Shown: in pieces, positions 23,640 through 37,555 of the stretch
Numbering within the stretch: position 1 is the first letter of the stretch
Layout of the letters: every line of letters starts with the position of its first letter
Assembly: GCA_006937955.1 (NCBI GenBank)
Contig: SSNP01000051.1
Span: forward strand, 2,272,188-2,336,187
Direction of reading: 5' to 3'
Length of the DNA stretch: 64,000 bases
Source of the DNA: Pachypanchax playfairii
Lineage: Eukaryota > Chordata > Actinopteri > Cyprinodontiformes > Aplocheilidae
The notes under the pieces: generated by a model
What the model saw: only the letters and a program-made list of their open reading frames with translations
Told to the model about the DNA's origin: nothing
Database searches by the model: none
Made by a program: the position numbers and the translations under genes

Positions 23640-25289
23640 GTTTGACCTCACTGGTTTTTTAAAATCTATTCTCAATCTCTCGATGACATCTTTTTGCAAA
23701 AATCTTCTCATAGGGGTAGCAGAAATATTCCACAATGACAACTCATTGAACATTATCAACATTATCAATTAATACATAAAAAATGGATCCAGCCACTAGG
23801 GGCAGTCATTTTCATTAAGCTTCAGTTTCTGTGTTCCTTTCCTGTGTCCAGTTAATATATATGTCAGTGTCTTATACAATTGGTTGTAAGAACTCTTTAA
23901 CAGGATCAGGACTTTCCTGAAAAACCTGCTGGACTGAATCCTTTACACGTTCTCATCCCTTTCCTGGAGGGTGTAAGGACAACTTACGGCAGCGGCTTAT
24001 TTTAGCATTATCATTGGATAATTACACAATATGGAATGTGTTTAATATATTTACTTAATAAACAGTTAAGTAAAGGGCTATAATTTCTCAGCTATTTTAG
24101 GAGGTTTTATTTAAAGTCACAAAGTGTAGTGGTTAAAATATTCCACAACAAAATGGAAGACTTTCAAGATGTTGGTGCAGCGTCACATGTCACAGATTTT
24201 TTGTTTTGCAACCAGACCTGATACCATTACGCTCATTAACACAGTGCAACTTGTTTTCTGTCCATCACTGTACTTAAGCATATTTTACTTATATGCCTGT
24301 TTGGGGACATTAATACCAACACCAAACATAATACATTGGAATACACCACATTAGACTGCGATGGTTGTTGTGAAATGAGAGACATACGGCACAATTTTTC
24401 TAGTTTTTTAATCTGTAAAATCCAGTGGTTAAGCTAAGTTGTAGGCGTAAATGTGACTTTGGCTAAAAATTCTTAATAACTTTGTATTTTAATATCCATA
24501 AGTTTAAAAAGTTGCAATTGGCTTTTCTCTGTTTGGTTTTCTTTTTCTTCTGGATAAAATTTATCTTTAAAGTCTGAAAAAATCTGCCTGTCAGTCACTT
24601 TTTAAAGGAAATAAATGAAATTAAGTACCTCATATATTTCATATGGTAGTAAAGGAACAGCCTTTTGCAAAGTGCCTGACAAATGAACTAAAAATTGATC
24701 CAGTATTTCAAAATGATTTTGTAAACAGTTTCAAACTCTCGTTTTATATGTTACTTTGTTCTGTGTGACTCATTTATTGATGATGTTGGTCAGGACGCTT
24801 TGATCTTTCAAATCAGTTGTTACATTTCAGCTTCTATTTGACATCTTTTTTTATGGCACAACTTTTTATTCTGTTCTCACTTGTTTCTTCAGCTGATGTG
24901 TTTCCACGAAGCGTTAGCTGGAACTGAAGCTAACAGTGAATCACATTTGCTCTGTTTGATGAGACTTTTTCTGTTTGCTTCTATTTAAGTTATTTTCTGC
25001 CCTTTAATTGAAACTTTAGACAAATTTTATGACCAAAAAAGGAAATGGAGTTGAATATCAAGAAGAGGGAAAAAGTTTGCCAAAAAGAAGCTGCACCTTG
25101 GTTGAATTTTCTGATAGACAGTCAGTATTAAAAATCTTCCATCAATAACAGCTGGATTCTTGGAGGGATTATGTCTAAGAGGAGCACATGCAGCTCACGC
25201 AGCAGGTACTGAAAAAGCCTGATAAGGAAGCAGGGTGTAAATTCCTTTATGTGCGTTTGTGTGTGCCGTCTGAGCGTGTCTGCATGTGA
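23640..25289. other. AT-rich intergenic DNA, no gene seen
   Basis: Unique AT-rich sequence. Only short frames of at most 68 codons occur, with no domain or splice support. Confidence 0.6.
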
Positions 25290-25570
25290 AAGATGGTAGC
25301 GAGTGTATTTTTGTGCATTACTCCCCGGCATCACCCACTATCGCTGTGTATAATAGAAGAGTGCCTGGGGAGTTTTATCACAGAGCCTGGCTGGTCGGGG
25401 GACTTAGGGGCCGGGGGCCCCTGCTCAAAGGGCCTCCAGGATGCTGAAAAGGTGACTGAATTGAAAAGAGGAAAAGGGGGAAATTCAGCTTACATGTCTG
25501 TAAAAGTCAAGGGGGCAGGACAAAGGAGAGCATCAGAAAGGAATCATCCTCCCAGCATGCCATAGGGCTT
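25290..25570. promoter_or_regulatory. Candidate GC-richer regulatory block
   Basis: More GC-rich than its surroundings, with GGGGCCGGGGGCCCC-type runs at about 25405-25422 and TGTATAATAGAAGAG. A 90-codon plus frame is present but has no recognisable domain. Noncoding function is more likely but unproven. Confidence 0.28.
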
Positions 25571-26955
25571 CTCCTACTCCCTCCATAGGTGAGTAGCAAC
25601 ATAATTAGAGAGATAACAACCAACACTGAATGTGGAAACGGAGATAAGGTCTGATGAGAAGCAGAGGGGAGAGAGGGAGACGTGAGGAAAGTGGGAGAGA
25701 AGAGGACAAAACATGAGGGAGATTCAGATCAGATGAGGGTTATTAGTGTGATATGACACATTCAAGGAGTCCAGGACACATGATCTGATCCCTGAGCTGC
25801 TCACTGCAAAAACTATCACAGCTTTCTAATGATCATATGAGTTTCCTATGAGCTTTTGAAAAGGATTTCCTGACACCTTTTTAAAGTAAAATCATTTCTG
25901 TTTTTTGTAGCGTTCCCGTTTCTTCCCTGTGACCATCTGCGTACAACATCTGCTGGAATGGAGGCATCGCTGTTTATCTTTATCATCCTGCAGCAGGTTA
26001 GCTGACACCTCTCACCCCTCTTGCTACGAGCTGCCCCGTCGCCTCACACATAACACACATTCTTCTACATTCGAGAGCTCATTCTCGAACAATTTGTGAG
26101 TTATGCTGTGCGATGTTTCTACATTGTCGTGTAAGAAGAAGAATGAGGTATAAAGCAGTTATTCATTCAGGTTGCGGTGCATTGATTTTTCTCATGTTTG
26201 TCTTGATGCTATTCACTCCGCCGCTCAATGGCGATCATTTGGCTGTGACTAAGTTGGCATCAAATATACAAACAGAAAGAGGTCCATATCTTCACAACGC
26301 ACAAGTCAATAATGATCTGAACTGCTCTCTATTTCTAGGTGCACTTATGCTTGGCTGATTCATGAATTATCAGATGAGGATAGGCAGATTTGTTATTTTT
26401 ATTACTGTACTATAGGCATTTGATAAAAGGAGACACCTGCTAGACTTTAACAGAAATAAATTTCAACTTATGCTTCATTTAGCTGCTTTTCAGCAGCTCA
26501 TTCTAAGCCTGAGATAAAACAGTTTTTATGATGCCAGCTACAACCCAAACAAGTATTTTTAGACTTCATTTCTTTAGCAAATATCTTTAAAAAAATAAAA
26601 GGATTATAAGATAAAAATTATGTCAAATTTAACACATTAGAAATAGCTGCTTTAAAATTTTAAGATAGCTGATGTTTCTAAAAATATTTTAAGATTTGCT
26701 GTACAAGTATGCAAAAAAGTTCAGTTTATATAGTTTAAAGTAATGACACAAATCATCTCTGGTGCTGGACCGTAGAGCAAAATTTAGTCTCATTGAGAGT
26801 CCAATCCCATTTGTATACTGACTGGACTGGTTCCATATATATTTTTTGTTTCAAAAATGAATCTTTATTTCCCTTTTAAATGGAGCTATATTTGTTAGGA
26901 ATTTCTTCCTTTCCAATGCCAAACAGCTTATTCAGCTGCTTAGAGCTTCTTGTAA
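25571..26955. other. Intergenic DNA, no gene seen
   Basis: A GA-rich patch lies at about 25650-25720. An 81-codon plus frame at 26113-26358 contains one hydrophobic stretch but has no Kozak-like, domain or splice support, so it is treated as chance. The rest is AT-rich. Confidence 0.5.
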
Positions 26956-26959
26956 TGAC

Positions 26960-27545
26960 GGTGTCAAAAACAGGCCACAAAGTGGGAGTTCCAAGAAGAC
27001 CACCATGTTGGCACCAACCAATTCAAGTCTTTGACAGATTTGCTGTCAAGGTTTACAGAATAATTTTCAGTGGCTCTCCAATCAGACACAGCCAATCTCT
27101 GGTCTCACCGTCTGGCCCTTAACAGATTCTTCCCACAGCAATCGGATCGTCTGATCATTGACTGCTGCAGCAGTAGGATCCCGGATTTTGGTGGAGGCAG
27201 GGTGATGGTGTGGGGTGGCATCACTTTCACTGGAAAAACAAAGCTGGTCATCATTGAAGACAATCTCAGTACAGATACAGTAGATATTGAGATAAGATTT
27301 TGCAACCAGAGACAATCCCATATCTTCACAGTCTGGGACTGAACTTCATCCTGCATCCACAGATCGGGTGTATCAGATGAGTGAGAGAATAGAAGGGCTT
27401 GCCTGCTGTCCTGACCTCAAACCCACTGAACATGAGCTCGTGCAGTGCTGATCACACCAGCACGACCGACACAACCACATTAAATGCTGGTTGAAGAAAG
27501 AGATGCCATCTCACAACACAACCAGGCTGTTGTAGCTCTTTGTTG
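26960..27545 (+). pseudogene. Tc1-like transposase relic
   Basis: A decayed plus-strand Tc1/mariner-family transposase. At about 27190-27219 a frame reads GGGRVMVWGG, the conserved motif around the second catalytic Asp region of Tc1 transposases, followed by ITFTGKTKLVIIEDNLS. After a frameshift, about 27300-27360 resembles the P..IPYLHSLG segment. A further frame at about 27404-27433 reads CPDLKPTEH, a degenerate form of the SPDLNPIEH catalytic-Glu motif. Stops and frameshifts make it inactive, and no terminal repeats were found. Tc1-like copies of this type are abundant in fish. Confidence 0.88.
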
Positions 27546-28424
27546 AATAAGTAAACTGTTAAATCCCCAACAGGATTTGTTTCTTCAGACTTAAATAGAT
27601 CAATCCAATAAATGACACCAAACAAGAGTCTAGACTAAGTTAATGGCAGGATAGGTTATTGGCATTATGGGTGGACAGGGATTTTTGAGTATTTGGAATA
27701 TCATTAAAATTCAATGAAAAGTAAATGAAGATATTGTTCTGGTTGTAATATACTGCTAATCTGACCAGAATTAAGTGGTCTTTCTCAGAGCATATTCTTA
27801 ACCCTGCTTTTTTAAACATTTTACAGCACATGTGCCAAATATAAATAAATAAATGTGATCTTTTTTTTTCCCTCAAATTTTAATCCGAAACAGTTACAAC
27901 GCCATTGGTTAGTCATGGTCAAATACATGACCACCACTCTACACTGATCCACCAGACACGTGAAAATAAAAATCTTTGTTCAACAGTAAAACCTTTACAA
28001 CAAAAAACATTATATTTTACTTCTAAAGCACCAAGACACAGACCTTTCTCATGAATCAACTATAAATAGTAGTTCAAATCTGGATGCCAATTTAAACCAC
28101 TGTGTATTTACTTTATAAGAGCAGCTGTGTCAGAATCAACAAAAAACCCCAAAACCGTGAGACACGTCCTCGTCTCTGTTGTGTGTTTCTGTATTGTTAT
28201 TCAGTGTACCATCAGGAATTAAAGGTAAGTGACATTTGATGTTTTTACTATATTAATATTAAGTATCAAGTGGTTTGAAGAATTATTTGAAGCCATTTCT
28301 AAATCTTTTTTAACAGTCTGAGTTCATTAACAGAATGCTGTTTAATCCCAAAGTGTGTAATAGTATTGATTAAATCAAACACACTGGTTGAATACTCAGC
28401 AATAAGATGATCAATCATATCTTC
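27546..28424. other. AT-rich intergenic DNA
   Basis: Nothing recognised beyond short chance frames. A T run lies at about 27862-27870. Confidence 0.55.
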
Positions 28425-28710
28425 AGGAGTCCCGGGCCACATATTTCTGCCCTCGCACTAATTCAATCCCTATTATCTGGGCTAAGGAGGAGGCCATAAT
28501 GGATTTGTGCACTCTAACAGAAAATGGCTTTTTGAGCCAACACACAATTAGCACAAAGAGTTTTTTTGGCAAACCGTACCCATATCATCAACATAATGGG
28601 AAATAAGCCTGCAGCTTTTTAAATGAGTTAGAAAATGGGGGGTTAATAAAGTGTACAAAAAGTTTTCAACTTTAATTTATCATCCCGGGAGAGACCATTA
28701 ATCAAAGCTA
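28425..28710. promoter_or_regulatory. Candidate regulatory / conserved noncoding block
   Basis: Complex block with GTCCCGGGCCACAT, CACTAATTCAATCC, GGCCATAATGGATTTGTGC, CACAATTAGCAC and GGTTAATAAAGTG words, several of which are homeodomain-type. It ends near CATCCCGGGAGAG. No frame or repeat is present. Among the most enhancer-like stretches of the window by texture; needs alignment. Confidence 0.4.
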
Positions 28711-29040
28711 GTGTGAAGTGTTGTTTTTCCTGTTGATTTGAATCTTTTATTTAACCCCTGTAGCTAATTTCCACAGAAGCCACTGTGCATTTAAGGTGTC
28801 CTCTGGTAAGAAATTAGCCTCATTCCTACAGCAATACAAAGGAAAAGTGGTGCTACCAACCCAGTTTGGTTGTTAAACTTCTTTAAAAGAGCTCATAATC
28901 ATAGCAGAAGGGGAAAAACAGCTTGTTTTTTATAAAAATAATAGAATGCAAGGTTATCATCTTATGCTAACATGCTAACATCTCCCTGAAGACAAAATGT
29001 AGAAAAAAAAACCCAGATGCCTTCAGTGTTGCAGAGATGG
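28711..29040. other. AT-rich intergenic DNA
   Basis: Unique sequence; nothing recognised. Confidence 0.5.
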
Positions 29041-29490
29041 GCCGAATTAAAGATAAAACTCCCGTAAAAGTGTTGTTAGGAAAAAATAACGAGCCTCATA
29101 GGAATTTTTTGTTGAAACTTGATGACTTTTCTGTCAGGTAAACAAAGCTTCTCGCTTGGTGGCCTAATACTCTGAAAAAGTGCCAAATCAGCCGGTGAGG
29201 ATTCAGTGTGCGTGCGGGGATTAAAGCTAAAATCCGTGAGTCCGTGGCACCCGTGTATGCAAACACAGTCCGCTACGTTAACCCAGTTTGATATCACAAT
29301 GCATAATCTCTGCTTTTTTTATATATATAAAACACACACACACAAATACACACAGACATAATCTCTTCTTCTCGCAACTGTTGGGGTGTGACCTCCACGG
29401 CCTGATGCCTGCTGAGTGACGGGCCGCTCATCTTTGCACAGCACGCTGTGTTAGGCTCATGAACAACAACACACTCTTTTGTACATGCAC
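29041..29490. promoter_or_regulatory. Candidate mixed-composition block
   Basis: Moderately complex DNA (ATCAGCCGGTGAGGATTCAG, CCGTGAGTCCGTGG, CGGGCCGCTC) with a short CA run at about 29331-29355. Two minus-strand frames of 73 and 74 codons are unsupported. Regulatory role is weakly inferred. Confidence 0.2.
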
Positions 29491-31145
29491 AAATAACACC
29501 TAGATTTAGTGTTTTCATTTAAAAAATATGTTTATATCTGTTTTTTCTATGTCTGTTATTTACACTAGTGCTCTAACATGTTACTGTTCCATTAACCGTC
29601 ACAGAATGTTTTCTTTGATGTTTTTATTTATTCTCCACCTTTCAGGTTTTGACCCATAAATCAGCCCCGTGTCACTACTTGATCACTGCTCATGAGCTTT
29701 TTGAAAAAGACAAGAAAAAAACCAAAGACCTTCCCCGACTAATATGATTTTTGCTTTATCCAATAATGTTAGCTGTTTTTACTTGGTTATATTTAAGGAC
29801 ATATGATATGTAATTATTTCCAGGCCATTTTTCCTGACTTCCCACTTTATGTTCAGCTCCACCCTCTTTGCCTTTTTTGGTTTTAGAAAAACATTTTCAG
29901 TCTAGCAGATGCGTCACTAACAGAAGAAAAAAAATCAATTTGGACATTTTGCATAAATCAGTTGGTATTAAGATTGTATCAGTGGTTAGAGTAAGGATGT
30001 TTTTGAGAGTAATGTTTGAGTAATATTTTGGTCAATTTATGCATAATGAAAGTTAATATATTCATAAATAAATTACAGCATTTAGGGTGACATGAGATAA
30101 ACCTTTCAAAATGTGTGTAAAATGGACAACTCCTCTGTGCCAGCGGTTCCACCCACAGCAGAGAGGCAAATTGCTAGTGAGGTACTGCCACTATGCAGAA
30201 ACTACATCCTAGAAAACAGCACAGGTTTGGGGATTTTGGGGAGTGTTAAGATAACAATATAGGGATACACAGAGCAGATATATGCAGTGAATCTGTTGAC
30301 TCTTTACTCTTTCCAGCTGTTCACCTTTCACATCTCTTTCAAACGGTCCAGCGACCTCCCCTTCATATCTGCACCTGGCACACATCAGACCTGTGGACTG
30401 ATGGTAAACAGCCATTAGTTAATATTTACAGAGCATTTACAAAGCCACTTTTCCAGTCAGTTATAGGTGCTCTGCAGATGTTTATCACTGAGGGCATTGA
30501 TCCGTGTCTTATCATGCAAAGGTTGGACCCTGCAAAGGTTAAGTGGAAAACAAGACAGCAGAACATTTGGAGAAAGTCTGTAAAGTCTCTGGGTTTTGGA
30601 CAGGCGTTCCAGCTGACAGTGAACGTAAATCAGTTGAAGGATCCTCTTGGTTAAAATGTGTGCAATTAACTATAAAGTTTTACACAGAAACTTTGACAAA
30701 ATTCCCACAAATTTGCATTTCACATGTAAGAAAACTTATAACATTATGACCAATGATAGTCAAAATGTTCACCAAGCCCCCCAAACTTAACAGACACCCT
30801 TCTCATTGAATTTCATATGCCATTACATAGTAGTTTAAATCTGATGCTCATTGATTTTTGTTTTTATAATCAGATAAAAAAGAACTTAGGTGATAATATT
30901 GCTCATTTTCTTCATTCATTTACCAAAACTAAACCTCAAACCAAGAAAGAGTTTGATAAACTAAGTTTAATCTGTGATTTTTCTTTATGCAACACTCTGA
31001 ATGTCCATCACAGTCTTTTGGCTGTTCTGGAGTTTGACTCATTAATCCCTGATTCAAGATCACTGTTGAAGGACCCAGTTTGGGCTCACCTTCAGGTGTG
31101 TGAACAGACAACCTCATGTTTGATGTTAAGGGAATACAAAGAAGT
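29491..31145. other. AT-rich intergenic DNA
   Basis: Several frames of 62-112 codons occur, including a plus-strand 112-codon frame at 30817-31155. None has a recognised domain. The right part of this stretch may be decayed DNA belonging to the Tc1 relic that follows, but I cannot align it. Confidence 0.45.
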
Positions 31146-31149
31146 TCAT

Positions 31150-31540
31150 ATTTAACTCAGTGACTGCAAGGTGCCCAAATCATGAGCCCTCCACTACCAT
31201 GTTGATAGCTGGTTTGAGGCAGTTGTGCTGATTTGCTGTGTGCCTTGTTTGTTTTAGAGTGAACTGCCTTTATTCTGCAACTCTTCAAACAAGCCATACC
31301 TGGTTTAACCTTTTTGTTACTGTCTTTTCATGTACCTGCTCGTAGAGACCTTTCTGAGATGGAACAATTGTTTTTTTTCTGCTTTCTCTGAGTATTTTGT
31401 GGTCAGATCTTTGGTTGAACTTGCTGGGACATTCTCTCCTGGAAATATTGACAGCTGTCTTAAACGTTTTCCACTTGAGACTAATCTCAAAACTAATCTG
31501 AATAATATTAACTTGCAAACCACCACACACTCTTTGATAA
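31150..31540 (-). pseudogene. Tc1-like transposase relic (minus strand)
   Basis: Read on the minus strand, the frame at 31285-31557 contains LKWKTFKTAVNISRRECPSK, then FNQRSDHKILRE and TVTKRLNQVWLV. These match the order of the Tc1 transposase N-terminal half: the second helix-turn-helix region with its WKTFKTVANLPRSGRPSKF-like linker, then RKRLN. At 31174-31200 the minus strand reads HGSGGLMIWA, the HGGGGVMIWA catalytic-core motif. Roughly a hundred residues between these parts are missing or shrunken. It is a different Tc1 lineage from the relic at 26960-27545, and no terminal repeats were located. Confidence 0.87.
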
Positions 31541-31544
31541 CTAG

Positions 31545-31798
31545 TTACCTCCACCAAGGAGGTAGTGTTTTCATCGGGGTTTGTCTGTCTGTTAGCAGTA
31601 ACTCAAAAACTAATGGATGGATTTTGCTGAAATTTTCAGGAAAGGTCAGAAATTACCCAAAGAATAATCGATTAGATTTTGGGGGTGATCCAAATTACTG
31701 TCTGAATCCAGGAATTTTTTTAATGATACGGACATAGTATTTTCTACATGTCCAAGTGCTGCTTAACGGAGGTCTGCGCTCTGTGAGTGCTCTTCTAG
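31545..31798 (+). repeat. Dispersed fish repeat TTACCTCC..AAGGAGG, best copy
   Basis: Begins TTACCTCCACCAAGGAGGT, runs through GTTTGTCTGTCTGTTAG, ACTAATGGATGGATTTTGC and TGAAATTTTCAGGAAAGG, then GGTGATCCAAATTACTGTC, and ends GGAGGTCTGCGCTCTGTGAG. I recognise this as a repeat very common in fish genomes but cannot assign a class. The hexamer CTAGTT lies at both edges (31541-31546 and 31795-31800) and may be a target duplication. Related copies lie at 59070-59290 and 21016-21070. Confidence 0.75.
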
Positions 31799-31955
31799 TT
31801 GGTCATGGAATGTAATTGGCAGCGCCTATCTAATACTCAAACCCTTAATTCTTTTGAAAGCTATAAGAGTGAATATTTATCTTCATGCACAGCCTGATGT
31901 CATTTATATCTAGTAAGAACCACATAAGATTTGAAGGATTACAATAATTGTTTAA

Positions 31956-32726
31956 AGGGACTTAAGGCAGCTTTACAAAATCTGACTCAGTGCTGCCGCG
32001 ACAGGCGCTGTGGCTAACTGCAGCCACCAGCCAAGCCGGCACGGGAGCGCGCACAGACACTTTACAGACTGTTCGTCTTCACAGCACTGCACCGGGGAGG
32101 CTAACATACTTCACGTCAGGTCTCTCCACTCTGTTATTTGATTTGATCTCATCATTTTCATACTGTATCAGGCTCTAAACACGACCTATAATGTTTTCTC
32201 ACCTGGTCACAAGGAAATGAACCATGTCAGCATCCGTTTTCACTCCCAAATGCAGCTGAAGTTCCCTCCATGAACCGAACGCATATCCAATATTTATGCG
32301 GGTGCCTGCCCGGCTTCGGTCATATTTTTTTTTAGACTCACGAGATGCCGCTGATAAAGTCTTTTTTTTCTTCGTGGTGCCACTTTTTTTGGGGGGTGAG
32401 AGTGGATGCAGGTCGTTTGCTGGCTGCAGAAACATCCATAAGTATACCTTCAGTGTTTGAATCCAAGTCCACGGCGTCCATGTTCTTCCTGTTCAAGAGC
32501 TGTCGGCAACGCGCATGCAGCGTCAATTTACGTCACATCACTACAACTGCGCGGGAAATTCGGACGTCGAACTGCAGCGCATTATGTAGCACACAGCGTG
32601 TCCAAGGCAACAGACATATATGCGGATGGCCTCGTTATTTTGGGTTTTTAATGCTTCATGACCTATTAGCATTGAATAAACTGGAAATGCATGTGTAGTT
32701 TTTCACAAATCTTGCCTTATGTCCCT
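31956..32726 (-). mobile_element. TTAA-flanked DNA transposon derivative (Kolobok/T2-like)
   Basis: TTAA at 31952-31955 and 32727-32730 flanks 771 bp whose ends AGGGACTTAAGGCA and TGCCTTATGTCCCT are inverted repeats at 13 of 14 positions. TTAA duplications occur in the piggyBac and Kolobok superfamilies. A TTAAAGG start agrees with the T2/Kolobok terminal consensus as I recall it. The element holds one exon-like frame on its minus strand (see 32203-32481) and no catalytic domain, so it is a non-autonomous derivative. Confidence 0.83.
32203..32481 (-). pseudogene. Exon-like frame with RINIGxAF..WREL domain, frameshifted
   Basis: On the minus strand an ATG at 32481 opens MDAVDLDSNTEG.., which overlaps a second frame that continues to 32199. 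A one-step slip in the adjacent homopolymers at 32384-32396 would join them, so this copy looks frameshifted. The second frame has a Lys/Arg-rich stretch and then RINIGYAFGSWRELQ..GVKTDADMVHFLVT. It stops right after ACCAG|GTGAGA, an excellent splice donor (GT at 32202-32201). This suggests a first coding exon ending in phase 2. The same domain and donor position occur at 47943-48208. The domain's function is unknown to me. Confidence 0.65.
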
Positions 32727-32730
32727 TTAA

Positions 32731-33229
32731 AAAGACTAGAGGTAGTAACATTTAAACAAGATTGGGGGAAAAAACAGCTGTCAAGAAATTTCTCTAACAT
32801 GAACAAAATCTGTATTTATCCCTTAGAAAAGCTTACGAATGCTTGTTTGTGTATGCGTGACATGATTTATAATTCAATGGGATTTGACTCTTTCATAAGA
32901 CTGACACCTTAGTTCAGTGTAATTGGTTCTATCACCACTCTGCAGGTCTCGAGCTGTTTGCAGACATTGTTATTTCCAGGTTAGTGTTTTCATATTACAC
33001 TGTGAGAACCTGGAACTGGAGCCAAACCAGGGATACGCAAGGTCCTCAAGCTGAAGAGGAGCCACTTTACAAGCAATTCATCACCTCACTGCGGCCTGTC
33101 TCTCCTCTTTCTCCTTATGTCTCTCTCCCACTCCCTCTATTTCCACTGCTCTCACTCTCTAAAAAAATCTTTTTCTCATTGTTCTCTGATTTTCCCCTTC
33201 CACCACCCCCTCCTTTTTGTTGTCTCCCC
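32731..33229. other. Intergenic DNA with pyrimidine tract
   Basis: AT-rich to 32930, then mixed, then a C/T-rich tract at about 33095-33225 that produces Ser/Leu/Pro-rich chance frames. Confidence 0.5.
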
Positions 33230-33480
33230 ATTTATGTTTAATCCCAGAGGAGAAAGCTTCGGTTCTGTTTCAACGTATGGGTATCTGACCTCAGCATCGC
33301 CTTTAATCCGGCTTAGTTCACTTAATGATGCCACTTGTGGTGCCACAAACGCCACCGAGAAGTCTATAAAAGCCTTCCATTAAAATGCAAATCCGACCTG
33401 GTGGAAAGAAGCTAAGCGACACAAAAGTGGGAAAATTTAACCGTGGACCCCTTTTTCTTCATCTCTCAGCTATGCAGTCA
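33230..33480. promoter_or_regulatory. Candidate regulatory block with POU octamer
   Basis: Complex, repeat-free DNA containing a perfect octamer ATGCAAAT at 33385-33392 preceded by CCATTAAA. Also present are CCTTTAATCCGGC and AGTTCACTTAATGATGCC. The octamer is the classical POU-factor (Oct) site. There is no coding signal. Enhancer function is inferred. Confidence 0.37.
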
Positions 33481-33960
33481 ATGCAGCAAATTCCCCCCCC
33501 CCCCCACTCCCGTCTCAATAATAACTGATCCTATGATTAGAAGCACTGCGACATGTTGCCAATGAAACAGACTCCTACTACCAGAGGGGGGAAAGGGGGA
33601 AGAAATACAGAACCTATTTTATTTTAGCAAAGACTTGTGTATTTTTCCTCGCTGTTGTTGTCAGGAAATGAACAAATGGTTATCAATGTTCGGAGGGAAA
33701 ATCTCCCATCTCTTGGCCAGCTTTTCCCAGCTGATGCTATTTTCTCAGTACAAGGCAGGAAATGAAATTTTCTCTGTGCGCCGTATCACCTCTTGCACAC
33801 CGCCCTCTTTTCTGCTCTACCTTTTTATCAGAATATCCTCTTCGCTGAGAGCCAGAAGAAGAAGTAGTTCCCGCTCCATCTCCAAACACAAGAAGTTGTC
33901 TCGAGCAATAACATGCCATCAGAACAGATACACACCACAATAGAGTAGTTTCAATTTACA
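33481..33960. other. Mixed DNA with a poly-C run
   Basis: A run of about 14 C lies at 33492-33505, followed by moderately complex DNA. The 102-codon plus frame at 33635-33943 ends in an Arg/Ser-rich stretch but has no domain, and a 67-codon minus frame competes. It could be part of the preceding regulatory block. Confidence 0.4.
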
Positions 33961-34841
33961 GAATTATTTGGGAATGGGTTTCTGACTCATCTTTCTTTTG
34001 AAGCAGGGATTATACCATATCGTGTCTGCTGTGTTCAGTGTGCTTTCAAGCTGGTATATGTTAAACCAGTGGGTAGACATATACTGTAGTAGACATGGAC
34101 TTTTTTTCAATTTGCATTAATGTGAAATTCTACAATATAGCTGTTTTTCATATAGTGTAGCAGAAAAAGCAAGGTTTTTAAAAAACTGTGATTAACAGTT
34201 ATGGGTTACAAAAATTTAAGGGACATGATTTTATTGTTGTTGTTATTGGGCAGTTTTAACATTGCCAGAAGATCCATTAAATATCACAGTAGCTTTGAAA
34301 TTATTTCTGTTCACTTTTAATTCATAAAATCCAAAAAGCTTTTTTTCCCCCAACATTTCTGATTTACTAAAAATAAGATTTGATCCTCACATAGTTTAAC
34401 CGTACTACAACTTGGAATGTAAAAGTGAATTAATAATTGAAATTAAATTCAAGATCAGTCATAAAAGAAATGCAAGACTGAGTTGAAAAACCCCCCACAT
34501 GATTGGAACATTATTGAATAAATATTAAATACATTACAGTGTTTTATTTAAAGTAAAGTCACTACAATAACTAACACAAAACAGCACACATTCACAAAAT
34601 AATAAGAACATACCAAAACTGCCTCTGATCAAACCAAAATAACATCTTTATTAGTTCAGTTTCATTGTTAACAACAGCTCAGAATGAAAATGTTCAAGAC
34701 GAGATGCAAACATTGTTTTTGACAGAGCAGGCTGAAGACGTTGGCTTTAAAGTCTGTTGGGATTGAGAGGAGTGGAATCTGGATTGGTTCACTGCCTCAC
34801 AGCTCTTCTGTGATTGGCCTCATTGCTGCACAAATGCTGAT
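33961..34841. other. AT-rich intergenic DNA
   Basis: Unique AT-rich DNA; nothing recognised. Confidence 0.55.

Positions 34842-37555
<2,714 letters not shown>

Noticed and set aside
26113..26358. 81-codon frame with a hydrophobic segment, possible small membrane protein
   Set aside because: One hydrophobic stretch is expected often by chance in AT-rich DNA. There is no homology, no splice context and no neighbours.
33635..33943. 102-codon frame with an Arg/Ser-rich end, like an SR-protein tail
   Set aside because: The Arg/Ser run covers only about fifteen residues and comes from AGAAG/TCC-rich DNA. No RNA-recognition domain is present.
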